Position numbers and translations under genes: made by a program. Below the pieces are notes generated by a model that ran no database searches, was not told the DNA's origin, and saw only the letters and a list, made by a program, of their open reading frames with translations. DNA of 64,000 bases from Pseudocalidococcus azoricus BACA0444 (GTDB taxonomy: Bacteria > Cyanobacteriota > Cyanobacteriia > Thermosynechococcales > Thermosynechococcaceae). Shown one piece after another: positions 54,272 to 63,965 of the stretch (the stretch's first letter is position 1; each line of letters begins with the position of its first letter). The DNA is taken from positions 27,976 through 91,975 of the forward strand of contig NZ_JAVMIP010000014.1 in NCBI RefSeq assembly GCF_031729055.1, read 5' to 3'.

Positions 54272-55132
54272 ATGACCCTGTTTCATACGTTGTTCCTGAT
54301 CCCAGGCCTGGGTATAGCTTTCCTCCTTGGCGTTTGGGAAACTGTTGCCTACGCTGATTCTGTTCCTCCCCTGAAACCCATGACGTGCCAATCAGCCAAA
54401 TTTCCTGCCCCCCCCCCAGAAGCACGGCGCGAATTAGCTCCAAGTGGAACATTGAGGGTGGCGATTAATACGGGAAATTATGTCTTGGTTACGGAAGATG
54501 AGAACTTTGGACCCTATGGTATCTCTGTCGATATGGCCCATTTACTGGCCTGGCAATTGGGAGTCCCAGCAGATTTTGTTGTTGTTCAAGCTGCGGCAAT
54601 TTCTTTTGAACGGGTTAGTACCAATCAGTCAGATATTGGCTTCTTTGGGGTTGATCCTTGGCGGGCTAAAAGTGTGGACTACACAGACCCCTATGTCCAC
54701 ATTGAAGGGTCTTATATTGTCAGGTTAGATTCACCAATTCAAAACCTGAGTGATGTGGATCGTTCTGATATTGAAATTGTGGTGGGAAAAAACAGCGTCT
54801 ATAATCTTTTCCTCAATCGCACTATCAAACAGGCCCGGATTATTCCAGCCCCAACCTCTCCAGAGGTAACGAGCTATATGTTGGCTAATAATCATCCTGT
54901 TGGGGCTGGGATTCGTAATCAACTGGAGGCAGATATGAAGCGGTATGGCGGTTTACGCATTCTGCCACAGCCGTTTATGACGATTCAACAGGCCATGGCG
55001 ACTGGAAAAAATCGTCCAAATGGAATTGCCTATCTCCAGGCCTTTGTGAGGGAACTTAAAATTAGTGGTTGTGTGCAGGAATTAATCACGAAGTACGCTG
55101 TTACCGATGCTACTGTCCCTCCCCCTCACTAA
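54272..55132 (+). CDS. Periplasmic solute-binding protein, family 3
   Basis: 286 residues from ATG 54272, the start that gives a good signal peptide (LFLIPGLGIAFLLGVWETVAYA). The mature protein has the amino-acid-binding fold: SGTLRVAINTGNYVLV, PYGISVDMAHLLAWQLG, DIGFFGVDPWRAKSVDYTDPYV and the C-terminal RPNGIAYLQAFVRELK. No permease or ATPase genes are adjacent, so it may serve a remote transporter, a sensor, or another role with the exported propeller protein. Confidence 0.85.
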   Translation: MTLFHTLFLIPGLGIAFLLGVWETVAYADSVPPLKPMTCQSAKFPAPPPEARRELAPSGTLRVAINTGNYVLVTEDENFGPYGISVDMAHLLAWQLGVPADFVVVQAAAISFERVSTNQSDIGFFGVDPWRAKSVDYTDPYVHIEGSYIVRLDSPIQNLSDVDRSDIEIVVGKNSVYNLFLNRTIKQARIIPAPTSPEVTSYMLANNHPVGAGIRNQLEADMKRYGGLRILPQPFMTIQQAMATGKNRPNGIAYLQAFVRELKISGCVQELITKYAVTDATVPPPH

Positions 55133-55170
55133 CTCCTGGTTCTATGGAAATGGCGTTGCATCATGGAGAG

Positions 55171-55416
55171 ATGAACTGTCTTGATTGTCAATCTACCCAT
55201 GTCAGTCAGAACGGCCACCGTGGCGCAAAGCAAAACTATCTTTGTGGGGATTCTGGTCACCAATTTATCGACTCCTATTCGCCCAAAGGATATCCTGATC
55301 CGTTGAAGGGAAAGGGATTGAAGCTCTATGTCACAGTCTTAGCGGCCTCGATAAACCTATTACTTCATTACCTCAAGTTTTGGGAAATTCCACTGCTTCC
55401 TCATATCATTTCTTGA
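55171..55416 (+). mobile_element. IS1-like transposase N-terminal remnant
   Basis: From ATG 55171 the frame reads MNCLDCQSTHVSQNGHRGAK then QNYLCGDSGHQFIDSYSPKGY, the zinc-finger-like InsA start of IS1-family transposases (CPxC...C..C); the last Cys pair is altered (CGDSG for CxxCG). After LKLYV the homology is lost and no helix-turn-helix or DDE part follows. I could not define terminal repeats. It is a dead fragment. Confidence 0.72.
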
Positions 55417-55631
55417 TGATGCAACACCCCACATCCTACACCCCAAAAGTGTTTCCGAAAATATTGTTGCGCCAGGCCTGTGAGTGCCATAGGGGTACGT
55501 TGTCAGACTCAAGAGAGATTACCCCTGGCTTGCAGGCTATTTATAAGACAAACTGAGGCTAAGTAACGGCTAAAAATGCCCTGAACCCGTTGTTATATAG
55601 GCTTTTGGGGGAAATCTAAGACAAATACAAA

Positions 55632-55718
55632 CGGAGAGAGGGAGATTCGAACTCCCGGAAGGTGTGACCCTTCAACAGATTTCAAGTCTGCCGCAATCGA
55701 CCACTCTGCCATCTCTCC
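55632..55718 (-). tRNA. tRNA-Ser (UGA)
   Basis: 87 nt with discriminator G. Acceptor GGAGAGA pairs with TCTCTCC. The anticodon loop CTTGAAA gives anticodon UGA (Ser). The long variable arm (GTTGAAGGGTCACACCTTCC region) and T-arm GGGAG-TTCGAAT-CTCCC are class-II serine features. CCA is not encoded. Confidence 0.95.
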
Positions 55719-55809
55719 AAGAAAAGGCTATAAACGCTGATCAGTACCGAAAAAGCCCTGGGATAAATGCCCTAATCTCCAGGCCCCGCTATCCGTAATC
55801 TCGATCAAC

Positions 55810-56046
55810 CTAGAGCTTGTGTAAATTTAGGCCAGCTTCCTTCGCAAAGGTACTCAGACCCTTAAATTGGAGGGTTTTAATGGCTTTAGTTGACAGCCGC
55901 AACCGTACCCACCGATTTCCTTCCGGCCACCAAATCCGTTTCCATTGCAGATTGACCTCTTGCAGCTTCTTCGTCCGGCGATGGGAGTGGGAGACAGCGT
56001 AGGCATTGTTAGCTTTTTTTCCGGTTAGTTGACAGACACGGCTCAT
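55810..56046 (-). CDS. rpmB: 50S ribosomal protein L28
   Basis: 78 residues, full length. [20 protein letters not shown] is the classic start, followed by [20 protein letters not shown] and a basic tail. It binds 23S rRNA. It stands alone next to tRNA-Ser. Confidence 0.96.
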   Translation of the reverse strand: MSRVCQLTGKKANNAYAVSHSHRRTKKLQEVNLQWKRIWWPEGNRWVRLRLSTKAIKTLQFKGLSTFAKEAGLNLHKL

Positions 56047-56114
56047 AAGTCACTCACAAGGGGAAATAACCACAGACTTAATAGTGTAACACCTTTAGCC
56101 CAGGCCTGGTATTT

Positions 56115-58373
56115 CTAAGGGGCTGAAGTAGCCGTGAACAGAGATTTTCTCTCCGGTTGAATTAAAGCTGTCACTTGGGTTAACAATTCTGCCGGGTCAA
56201 GGGGATAGTGGAGGCAAGCATCAGCCCTGAGATGGGACAGTTCTGGTTCAAAATTAGTCTCCGGTAGAGTTGGGGACGCACTTGGGGCGCACAGCAGAAT
56301 CACCTTTGTGGATTGGGGGCTGGGGGTGGTCTGGAGATGCTCAACCAATCGGTTTAAGTTAAATTGATCTAAGTGTTGGGAGACAATAATCAGCCAGGGT
56401 TGGAAGTGGGATAGTTGTTCGATGACCGGATCCGTGACCCAAATTACTTGATACCCTGCTGCCGTCAAAAGTTCACAAATGAGAGTCGCTGTATCTTCCT
56501 GTTCCTCAATTAAGATTATCCGACCTTCTGGAGCCGACATCGGTGATGGAGTCAGAGAAGATTCCCAGGCCTGGCGCGGGATCGAGACAAAAAACGTTGA
56601 CCCATGATCTTCTCGGGATTGCACCGTAATCGTGCCTTGGTGGAGATCGACAATTTGTTGAACAAAGGCTAATCCCAGGCCCATACCCTCATGCCGCCGC
56701 CGATAGGGGGTATCTAACTGCTGAAAAAGCTGAAACAGCAAGGGCTGTAAATGACTTGGAATCCCAATCCCGGTATCAGACACCGCAAAGCGCGCCTCCT
56801 GGCCATCACACTCCACCCGGAGAGTCACGCTCCCTTGGGCTGGGGTAAATTTAATCGCGTTGGTCAGTAGATGAATTAAGACCTGTTGGAGTCGGTGCGG
56901 GTCAGCCGTAAAGGTATCTAGATGGGCGGGAATATCCAGTTCTAGTTTCAAATTCAGTTGGGCTGCCATCGCCAAGGCCCGCACCCGTTGCCGCACCTGT
57001 CGGGCCAGTTGTCCCAAGGAAAAGGATTGAATCCGCAAGGCTGCCTGCCCCACCTCGACCTGGGAAAGTTCCAAAATCCGGTTAATTAACTCCAGTAGGT
57101 GAGTACCGCTAGCGTGGATAGTTTCTAGGTATTGCCGTTGTTTTTCCGTCAAGGGGCCGAGGGGCCAGCGCAAAAGAGTCGCCGACATCCCAATCACACA
57201 GGTCAGAGGACTGCGGAGTTCATGACTAATGGTGGCCAGAAAATCACTCTTGACTCGGTGGGCCGACTCGGCAGCTAAAAGGGACTGGCGCAAGGCCTGG
57301 GTGCGCTCGGCAACTCGATCTTCCAGGGTAATTTTCTGCTGTTGTAGTTGACTGTAAAGCTGGGATTGATAAATGGCGATGCTAATGTGATTGCAAACAT
57401 GATTCAAAAATTCCTGCTCTTGGGGATACCAAACCCGTGGTTGTTGACAGGCATGGGCCATTAATCCCCCCCAGACTTTTCCCTGAACCACAATGGGAAC
57501 GAGAAGGAGGGATTGCACCTGATAAGATTGCCAAAACTCTACCCAGGCCCCGTTGTGCTGGTGATTAACAGTAATATCCGGCAGTGCCAAAATCTCCCCA
57601 TCCCGGAACTGCTGCCAATTGACCGGATCCGGCCCCCAAGGAATATCCCCAACTCCTAACAGGGAACTCCTCGTCTCGGCCCCCTGGGCTTCATAGGTCA
57701 CTTCCCCTTGGTTTTCGGCCATGGCCTGGAGAATTAAGACCCGGTCGGCCTGGAGAAATTCCCGAATTTGGCTGACAGCGGTGTTGAGGGTGGCAGGTAA
57801 ATCTAAGCTTTGGCGAATTTGGGTCGTGATTTGATGAATCAGGCGTTCCCGTTGCATCCGTTGTTGAACCGCCAGATTAACTTGGGGCTGGCAAATTGAA
57901 GTTTGGGGCGATAGATCCGCGGCGCAGAGGTTTAAGAGTTCAGCCAAAATGGTTTGAGTTACTTGCAGTACAGGAGTGGATGCCCCAGATTGATACTCTG
58001 GCCATTGGAATTGACGGGGTAAGCTCTGGAGAAACTCCCGCACTAGCTGCGGCGCAAAAGTCAGTTGTAATCTCAAAAAGCCAGGTAGTGGAGTTACTTG
58101 GGCTGTCAGTAGAGCCGTAAAATCTGGGGCCAAAATGGCCGTAAAGTATTCTGTTCCCCCCAGGCCGGGGTTCGTTAAATCAGGAAACTCTGCACCGAAG
58201 CTATCCTCATTAGCCAATCCGATGAGATTCTGTTCCGGTAACTGATCACCCATATCTTGAATCACAACCCGCTCCCCTAGCCCTTGAGTCTGAGCCAGAA
58301 GCACGGCGGCAAATTGCCCATACTTCCCCGCAGGCAAGGTTTGCGAAAAGATTATGGCCGCATCCGGTGACAC
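56115..58373 (-). CDS. cikA: CikA-like hybrid histidine kinase with pseudo-receiver
   Basis: 752 residues. Order: an N-terminal domain (1-165), GAF (about 185-340), HisKA with FLATISHELRSPL (His384), HATPase with VLIHLLTNAIKFTP, DTGIGIPSH and GMGLGLAFV, and a C-terminal receiver-like domain (about 625-745). In the last, the phospho-acceptor Asp is absent: the strand reads PWLIIVSQHL. This GAF-HK-pseudoreceiver layout and the His position are those of CikA, which resets the Kai clock through KaiB and quinone binding and acts on RpaA. The GAF domain lacks a bilin Cys in the expected place. An unrelated hybrid kinase is possible. Confidence 0.78.
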   Translation of the reverse strand: MSPDAAIIFSQTLPAGKYGQFAAVLLAQTQGLGERVVIQDMGDQLPEQNLIGLANEDSFGAEFPDLTNPGLGGTEYFTAILAPDFTALLTAQVTPLPGFLRLQLTFAPQLVREFLQSLPRQFQWPEYQSGASTPVLQVTQTILAELLNLCAADLSPQTSICQPQVNLAVQQRMQRERLIHQITTQIRQSLDLPATLNTAVSQIREFLQADRVLILQAMAENQGEVTYEAQGAETRSSLLGVGDIPWGPDPVNWQQFRDGEILALPDITVNHQHNGAWVEFWQSYQVQSLLLVPIVVQGKVWGGLMAHACQQPRVWYPQEQEFLNHVCNHISIAIYQSQLYSQLQQQKITLEDRVAERTQALRQSLLAAESAHRVKSDFLATISHELRSPLTCVIGMSATLLRWPLGPLTEKQRQYLETIHASGTHLLELINRILELSQVEVGQAALRIQSFSLGQLARQVRQRVRALAMAAQLNLKLELDIPAHLDTFTADPHRLQQVLIHLLTNAIKFTPAQGSVTLRVECDGQEARFAVSDTGIGIPSHLQPLLFQLFQQLDTPYRRRHEGMGLGLAFVQQIVDLHQGTITVQSREDHGSTFFVSIPRQAWESSLTPSPMSAPEGRIILIEEQEDTATLICELLTAAGYQVIWVTDPVIEQLSHFQPWLIIVSQHLDQFNLNRLVEHLQTTPSPQSTKVILLCAPSASPTLPETNFEPELSHLRADACLHYPLDPAELLTQVTALIQPERKSLFTATSAP

Positions 58374-58670
58374 CAGATTATTCCTCTATCAGTAAGATAT
58401 GTAAGTTAGTCAGCCAACCATGCTCAGTGCAAGCGGATTTTCAGGTGAGATTGGAATAACCCGTTAAAGTAGTGAAGTCGCACCCCATCCACCATTACCG
58501 AGATGAACAGAACCCCACCTTGGCGGTATTTTTCCTGAATATTATTTTTGTGGTGATCAAGCCTGATCTAATTTCTGTTGTAACGGTCGGAGATCAGCAG
58601 ATGGCAATTCACACCAGATTCCTTAAGGATTAAGCCCAATTCATTTAGCTCTGTAACTTAGGAAAAATAA

Positions 58671-61600
58671 ATGCATCGAATTATTAACTTAACTAATCAG
58701 AATGTAACTAATAGCAACAGCGAAACCGTTAATTTTATTCGCCAAACCCCGGCCCCAATTTTCTTCCTCACAACCGCTGATACTGATATTCATGTTCTTT
58801 CTCAGGCCAGGCCCCGTTTACCCGAAAATTTCCCGGCAGTGCGGGTGATGAATTACTTAAATCTCCAACAGCAAATTGTCATTGATGATTATGCCGAAGC
58901 GGTACTGGCCCAGGCCCAGGTGATTGTCTTGCGGCTTTTAGGGGGGCGAGCCTATTGGGCCTATGGCTTAGAGGTCTTACAAACTACAGTGGCGGATTCA
59001 GGCGCGAAATTAATTGTCTTGCCTGGAGATGATCGCCCGGATTTGGAATTGATGAGCTTGTCGAGTTTACCCCTAGACGATGTAGATCAACTGTGGCGGT
59101 ATTTTCTCGAAGGTGGCGTGGAAAATATGACCCAGGCCTTGCTATTTCTTGGTTTTACCTGTCTCGATACCCCGCAAATTCCGGCGTTACCAAAACCTGT
59201 GGCCAGAGTTGGCGTGTTTGAGTGGGAAAGTTCAATTCGATTAGCCGCCACCGCCCCGAAAGTGGGAATTTTGTTTTATCGCGCCCATTATCTTGCCGGA
59301 AACACCGCCCCAATTACCGCCCTCTGCCAGGCCCTGAGTCAGAAAGGATTACAGCCGATTCCGGTTTATGCTCAATCCCTCCAAGATGAAACGATCCAGG
59401 CCGAACTGCTTAAACTCCTCGCGCCAACCCCTGATAGCAAAATTGATCTGATTCTCAACACCACCAGTTTTTCCATTGCCCGCCTCGATTTAGCTCAACA
59501 AGATACCGAAAGGGGCCTGGAATTTTGGCAAGCCTTGGATGTCCCCGTAATTCAGGTGATTCTCAGTGGCAGTGGCCTTAGCACTTGGCAAGAGTCAACC
59601 CTGGGTTTAAGCCCCCGTGATTTAGCGATGAATGTGGTCTTGCCGGAAGTGGATGGCCGGATTATTAGTCGGGCAATTTCATTTAAGTCGGGGGATCTGT
59701 ATGATGACGAGTTAGAAACGGCCATTATTGGTTATCAGTCGGAACCGAGTCGAATTGAATTTGTTGCTGATTTAGCTGCCCATTGGGTGAACCTAAAACG
59801 AATTAGTAATGCCGATAAAAAAGTTGCCTTAATTCTGGCTAATTATCCTGCCAAAGATGGTCGAATTGCCAATGGCGTAGGTTTAGACACCCCAGCCAGT
59901 TGTGTCAAAATTATCCATGAACTCAAAGCCGCCGGATATGACTTGGGCGATCAACCCTTACCTAATACAGGTGATGAGTTAATTCAACAGTTAATTAAGG
60001 GTATGACTCACGATCCTGAAAGTTACTACCGTCCTGTTAATCAGTGTTTTAGGGTTCAGGATTATCAAATTTGGCTGGAGTCTCAACCTGAAACAATTCA
60101 ACAAAAATTAGCAACCTATTACCCTAAGCTAGAAAACGATATTCCCATCCCAGGCCTGCAATTGGGCAATATTTTCATTAGCATCCAACCGCCCCGTGGC
60201 AATGACTTAGACCCAAATACCAATTATCACAATCCCGACCTGCCACCCACGCCCAGTTACCTCAGTTTCTATCTCTGGATCCGTCACCAATTCCAGGCCA
60301 ATGCCGTGATTCATATCGGGAAACATGGGAATTTAGAATGGCTCCCCGGTAAAAGCGTGGCCCTCTCTCAAAATTGTTTTCCCGAAATTGCCTTGGGGCC
60401 CTTACCGAATTTTTACCCCTTTATCGTCAATGATCCTGGAGAAGGATGCCAGTCCAAACGCCGCTCCCAGGCCGTGATTATTGATCACCTCACCCCCCCA
60501 ATGACCCAGGCCGGACTCTATGGGCCGTTGGATGAATTAAGCCAAGTTTTGGATGAATATTACGAAGCTGAACAACTCGATCCGCCCCGATTGCCCCTGT
60601 TGAAAGAACGCATTGATGAATTGATTAAAGTCCTGCATTTAGATCAGGATTTAGCCCATCTTGCACCGGCTGATAGTGGGGATTGGCAGGCCTGGTTGAA
60701 TCAAACTGATGGCTATTTATGTGAACTGCGGGATGCTCAAATTCGGGATGGCTTGCATATTTTAGGGGAATGCCCAGGCCAAACTCAACTCCGAGATTTA
60801 ATTGTGGCGATTGCGAGATCACCTAATCGGATTCATCTTGGTTTAACCCGTGCTTTAGCATTAGATTTAGGCTTTGATTGCGATCCCTTAACAACACCCG
60901 CTACTGAACCCAGTCCTGATCCAAAATTTCGCGCCGTGGGTGATTGGACAGCAAATTTAGATCACCAAGCTCTATTATTAATTGATCAGCTTTTGACTCA
61001 AGATAGACCAACTAATTTAGGCATAGAAACAACCAAAGTTTTGGCCTGGATTTCTGAGAGTTTACTCCCCAACCTCCGCCGCACCGATGAAGAACTGACC
61101 CAACTCTTACGGGGACTCAATGGCAGCTATATTCCCAGTGGCCCCAGTGGCGCACCCACCCGTGGCAGACCCGATGTATTACCGACAGGACGCAATTTTT
61201 ATGCTGTTGATTTAAGAGCGATTCCGACCGAAGTGGCCTGGGATTTGGGCCGGAAAGCTGCCGAAGCCGTGATTGAACGCTACACCCAAGAACAGGGCGA
61301 CTATCCGAAAACTCTGGGCCTCTCCGTTTGGGGAACCGCCACAATGCGCACCGGGGGAGATGACATTGCTGAAGCTCTTGCGCTCTTAGGCGTAATGCCA
61401 GTTTGGGATGGGCCAAGTCGCCGGGTTGTGGATATTGAAGCGATTCCCCTGTCTCTTTTAGGGCGGCCCCGAGTAGATGTCACCTTACGAATTTCCGGCT
61501 TTTTCCGGGATGCTTTTCCGAACCTGATTCAACTGTTTGATGATGCCGTGAACTTAGTCGCTAGTCTGAATGAACCGCCGGAACAAAATCCCCTAGCTGC

Positions 61601-62402
61601 CACTGTCAAAACCGAGATCACCACCGCCATCCAACAAGGTCAAGATCAAAACACCGCCCAAACCCAGGCCAGGTTACGGATTTTTGGATCTCCCCCAGGT
61701 GCCTATGGAGCCGGATTGCAAGGATTGATTGACAACCCCCAGGCCTGGGACACCACCGCCGACCTCGCCCAAGCCTATATCCACTGGAGCAGCACCGCCT
61801 ATACCGGAACTGGCCAGAGCCAACCGGCCCCCCAGGCCTTTCAAAATCGCCTCGCCCAAATGCAAATCGTCCTCCAAAACCAAGACAACCGCGAGCATGA
61901 TCTTCTCGATTCCGATGACTATTACCAGTTTCAAGGGGGACTCACCGCCGCCGTTAAACTCCTCAACGACCAGGCCCCAAGCGTTTATTTTGGCGATCAT
62001 GGTCAAAGCGAGAATCCCCAAATTAGAGCCTTAAGTGAAGAACTGGCCCGTGTTTATCGCTCCCGTGTGATTAATCCGAAATGGATCGCGGGTGTGATGC
62101 GTCATGGCTATAAAGGCGCGGCGGAAATGGCGGCCACTGTTGATTTTCTCTTTGGGTATGCTGCCACCACCCAGGCCATCCCAAATCATATGTTTGCCGG
62201 AGTCGCCCAGGCCTATGTTTTTGATCAAACCGTCCAAGATTTTCTCCAGGCCAAGAACCCCCATGTTTTACGGGATATGGCTGAGCGATTGTTAGAAGCT
62301 GAACACCGGGGCCTGTGGACAGAAGTCGAGCCAACCACTAAAGACCAATTACGAGCCATCTTGCACCAGGCCGAAGCCAAAGTCGAAGAATGTTCATCCT
62401 GA
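58671..62402 (+). CDS. cobN: Cobaltochelatase CobN subunit
   Basis: 1243 residues, typical CobN length; ChlH is longer (about 1330) and starts differently. The chelatase fold is evident: HIGKHGNLEWLPGKSVALSQNCFPE, then DPGEGCQSKRRSQAVIIDHL, GRNFYAVDLRAIPTEVAWDLG, SVWGTATMRTGGDDIAEALALLGV and the C-terminal MRHGYKGAAEMAATVDFLFG. It inserts Co2+ into hydrogenobyrinic acid diamide with a ChlI/ChlD-like ATPase in aerobic-type B12 synthesis. Partner subunits are not in this window. About 300 bp upstream lack a recognisable B12 riboswitch. Confidence 0.93.
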   Translation: MHRIINLTNQNVTNSNSETVNFIRQTPAPIFFLTTADTDIHVLSQARPRLPENFPAVRVMNYLNLQQQIVIDDYAEAVLAQAQVIVLRLLGGRAYWAYGLEVLQTTVADSGAKLIVLPGDDRPDLELMSLSSLPLDDVDQLWRYFLEGGVENMTQALLFLGFTCLDTPQIPALPKPVARVGVFEWESSIRLAATAPKVGILFYRAHYLAGNTAPITALCQALSQKGLQPIPVYAQSLQDETIQAELLKLLAPTPDSKIDLILNTTSFSIARLDLAQQDTERGLEFWQALDVPVIQVILSGSGLSTWQESTLGLSPRDLAMNVVLPEVDGRIISRAISFKSGDLYDDELETAIIGYQSEPSRIEFVADLAAHWVNLKRISNADKKVALILANYPAKDGRIANGVGLDTPASCVKIIHELKAAGYDLGDQPLPNTGDELIQQLIKGMTHDPESYYRPVNQCFRVQDYQIWLESQPETIQQKLATYYPKLENDIPIPGLQLGNIFISIQPPRGNDLDPNTNYHNPDLPPTPSYLSFYLWIRHQFQANAVIHIGKHGNLEWLPGKSVALSQNCFPEIALGPLPNFYPFIVNDPGEGCQSKRRSQAVIIDHLTPPMTQAGLYGPLDELSQVLDEYYEAEQLDPPRLPLLKERIDELIKVLHLDQDLAHLAPADSGDWQAWLNQTDGYLCELRDAQIRDGLHILGECPGQTQLRDLIVAIARSPNRIHLGLTRALALDLGFDCDPLTTPATEPSPDPKFRAVGDWTANLDHQALLLIDQLLTQDRPTNLGIETTKVLAWISESLLPNLRRTDEELTQLLRGLNGSYIPSGPSGAPTRGRPDVLPTGRNFYAVDLRAIPTEVAWDLGRKAAEAVIERYTQEQGDYPKTLGLSVWGTATMRTGGDDIAEALALLGVMPVWDGPSRRVVDIEAIPLSLLGRPRVDVTLRISGFFRDAFPNLIQLFDDAVNLVASLNEPPEQNPLAATVKTEITTAIQQGQDQNTAQTQARLRIFGSPPGAYGAGLQGLIDNPQAWDTTADLAQAYIHWSSTAYTGTGQSQPAPQAFQNRLAQMQIVLQNQDNREHDLLDSDDYYQFQGGLTAAVKLLNDQAPSVYFGDHGQSENPQIRALSEELARVYRSRVINPKWIAGVMRHGYKGAAEMAATVDFLFGYAATTQAIPNHMFAGVAQAYVFDQTVQDFLQAKNPHVLRDMAERLLEAEHRGLWTEVEPTTKDQLRAILHQAEAKVEECSS

Positions 62403-62519
62403 GGTTCCCTGCCATAGAGTCCTAACAGCCTAGCCTGTACGAATTCAAGAGCTGCACAGTATATTGGACTTATTGCAGCAAGAGTAAGGTAGATGGCTGG
62501 CTAGCCCCATGGGAGCAGT

Positions 62520-63209
62520 ATGGAATTGTTCACTATTGGCCACTCTAACCATGACATGAATAGCTTTATTGCCCTACTTCAACAGCATGGGGTGACTGCT
62601 ATTGCTGATGTTCGTTCACAGCCCTATAGCCGATTCTTACCACAATACAATCGAGAAGCTCTGCAAAAAATACTCGATAATCATGGCATTAAATATGTAT
62701 TCCTCGGTAGGGAACTGGGGGCAAGGCCAAGCAACCCAGACTGCTATGTTGAGGGGAAAGCAGTGTATGAAAAAATCGCCAACACTGATTTATTTCATGA
62801 AGGAGTTAAGCGAGTTCAAAAGGGATTGCAAAAACACAAAATTTCATTACTGTGTGCCGAAAAAGATCCGCTAACCTGTCACAGAGCAATCTTAGTTTGC
62901 CAACAACTACGTCATCTTAAAATTCTTATTAATCATATTCTCAATAATGGCGATTTAGAGTCTCACGATCAACTAGAAGAAAGAATGTTAATCAAACATA
63001 ATTTTACAAATTTCTCAGAGGCTCAGGAAGCTCAGCTTTCTATATTTGTTCAGAATGGTTTACCAACGCGTGAAGAGTGTTTGCAAGAGGCTTATAAACT
63101 TCGAGGTAGTGAGATTGCCTACATAGAAAAACGAGAGCAGCACCATGAAGAATCAGATCAAACTATTTACAATCGGGTTCACTCAAAAGAGCGCACAACA
63201 GTTCTTTGA
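62520..63209 (+). CDS. DUF488 domain protein (first of pair)
   Basis: 229 residues. N-terminal LFTIGHSNHDMNSFIALLQQ and AIADVRSQPYSRFLPQYNRE match DUF488; SLLCAEKDPLTCHRAILV is its conserved Cys-Pro-x-x-Cys-His-Arg motif. A helical tail (about 145-229) is extra. The gene overlaps the next by 65 bp in another frame. It opens an AT-rich cassette after cobN. DUF488 proteins have no firm function; they often sit in variable loci. Confidence 0.85.
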   Translation: MELFTIGHSNHDMNSFIALLQQHGVTAIADVRSQPYSRFLPQYNREALQKILDNHGIKYVFLGRELGARPSNPDCYVEGKAVYEKIANTDLFHEGVKRVQKGLQKHKISLLCAEKDPLTCHRAILVCQQLRHLKILINHILNNGDLESHDQLEERMLIKHNFTNFSEAQEAQLSIFVQNGLPTREECLQEAYKLRGSEIAYIEKREQHHEESDQTIYNRVHSKERTTVL

Positions 63210-63591
63210 GAATCTTGAAAAAGCTGGTGTTAAGCGAGTTATTGATACTCGTTTAAATAACATATCTCAGTTGGCAGGATTCACAAAAGCAAGAGACTTG
63301 AAGTATTTCCTAAAAACCATCAATGGTATTGACTATATTCATATTTTAGACTTGGCTCCAACTAAGATTATCCTTGATGAATACAAAAAACATAAAGGAG
63401 ATTGGTCAGTATATGAAAAAAAATTCCTAAATCTGATGAGTGATCGTCAAATTCAAAATAAAATCTCTCCAGATTTAGCTGATGGTGCTTGCCTTCTGTG
63501 TAGCGAGGCAAAACCTCATCACTGTCATCGTCGGTTAGTAGCTGAATACCTCAATGATAAATGGGGAAATATTAGTATATGTCATCTTTAA
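63145..63591 (+). CDS. DUF488 domain protein (second of pair)
   Basis: 148 residues. FTIGFTQKSAQQFFENLEKAGVKRVIDTRLNN and ACLLCSEAKPHHCHRRLVAEYL are the same hallmarks as the upstream gene, at shorter length, so the two are an old duplication. Its start lies inside the first gene and its end overlaps the dual-OB gene by 13 bp, so the three are translationally linked. Confidence 0.85.
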   Translation: MKNQIKLFTIGFTQKSAQQFFENLEKAGVKRVIDTRLNNISQLAGFTKARDLKYFLKTINGIDYIHILDLAPTKIILDEYKKHKGDWSVYEKKFLNLMSDRQIQNKISPDLADGACLLCSEAKPHHCHRRLVAEYLNDKWGNISICHL

Positions 63592-63965
63592 GGAAAATAG
63601 TCTATCTTGCCAACTCACTAAAGTTAACTGAGCGTTGTATCGCAGGGATTGATATTGAAACAGGTCAATGGCTTCGGCCTATCTGCGATGATTTATACCC
63701 TAATGATGGTCGAGTTCCAAAGAGTATCCGGGTAATTCAAGATCGAGAACCTGAGTTGCTTGACATATTACAAATTCCTCTGGCTGAAACGGGAAATGAC
63801 TTTGGTTTCGAATGCGAAAATCGTTTAGTTTTACCGGGTGAGTGGATGCAACTAGGCAAATTTCAACCCGACCAGTTAATCCCTTATTGCCAAAACTTTC
63901 AACACATACTTCATAATTCATCGAGATATGTAAACCCTTCTGAACTACAGCATATTCCTCGCTAA
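63579..63965 (+). CDS. Dual-OB-like protein, apparently shortened near the window edge
   Basis: 128 residues before TAA. KIVYLANSLKLTERCIAGIDIETGQWLRPIC is the opening I associate with dual-OB proteins that accompany DUF488 genes. The family is longer, and in the +2 frame after about 63958 an open stretch (SLSWYTFSEAVSKR) runs to the window end. A one-base deletion near 63958-63961 could have cut the gene. The window is too short to decide. Confidence 0.65.
   Translation: MSSLRKIVYLANSLKLTERCIAGIDIETGQWLRPICDDLYPNDGRVPKSIRVIQDREPELLDILQIPLAETGNDFGFECENRLVLPGEWMQLGKFQPDQLIPYCQNFQHILHNSSRYVNPSELQHIPR

Noticed and set aside
58374..58670. Cobalamin riboswitch upstream of cobN
   Set aside because: No B12-box-like conserved core or clear multi-stem fold was found in the 300 bp; not reported.
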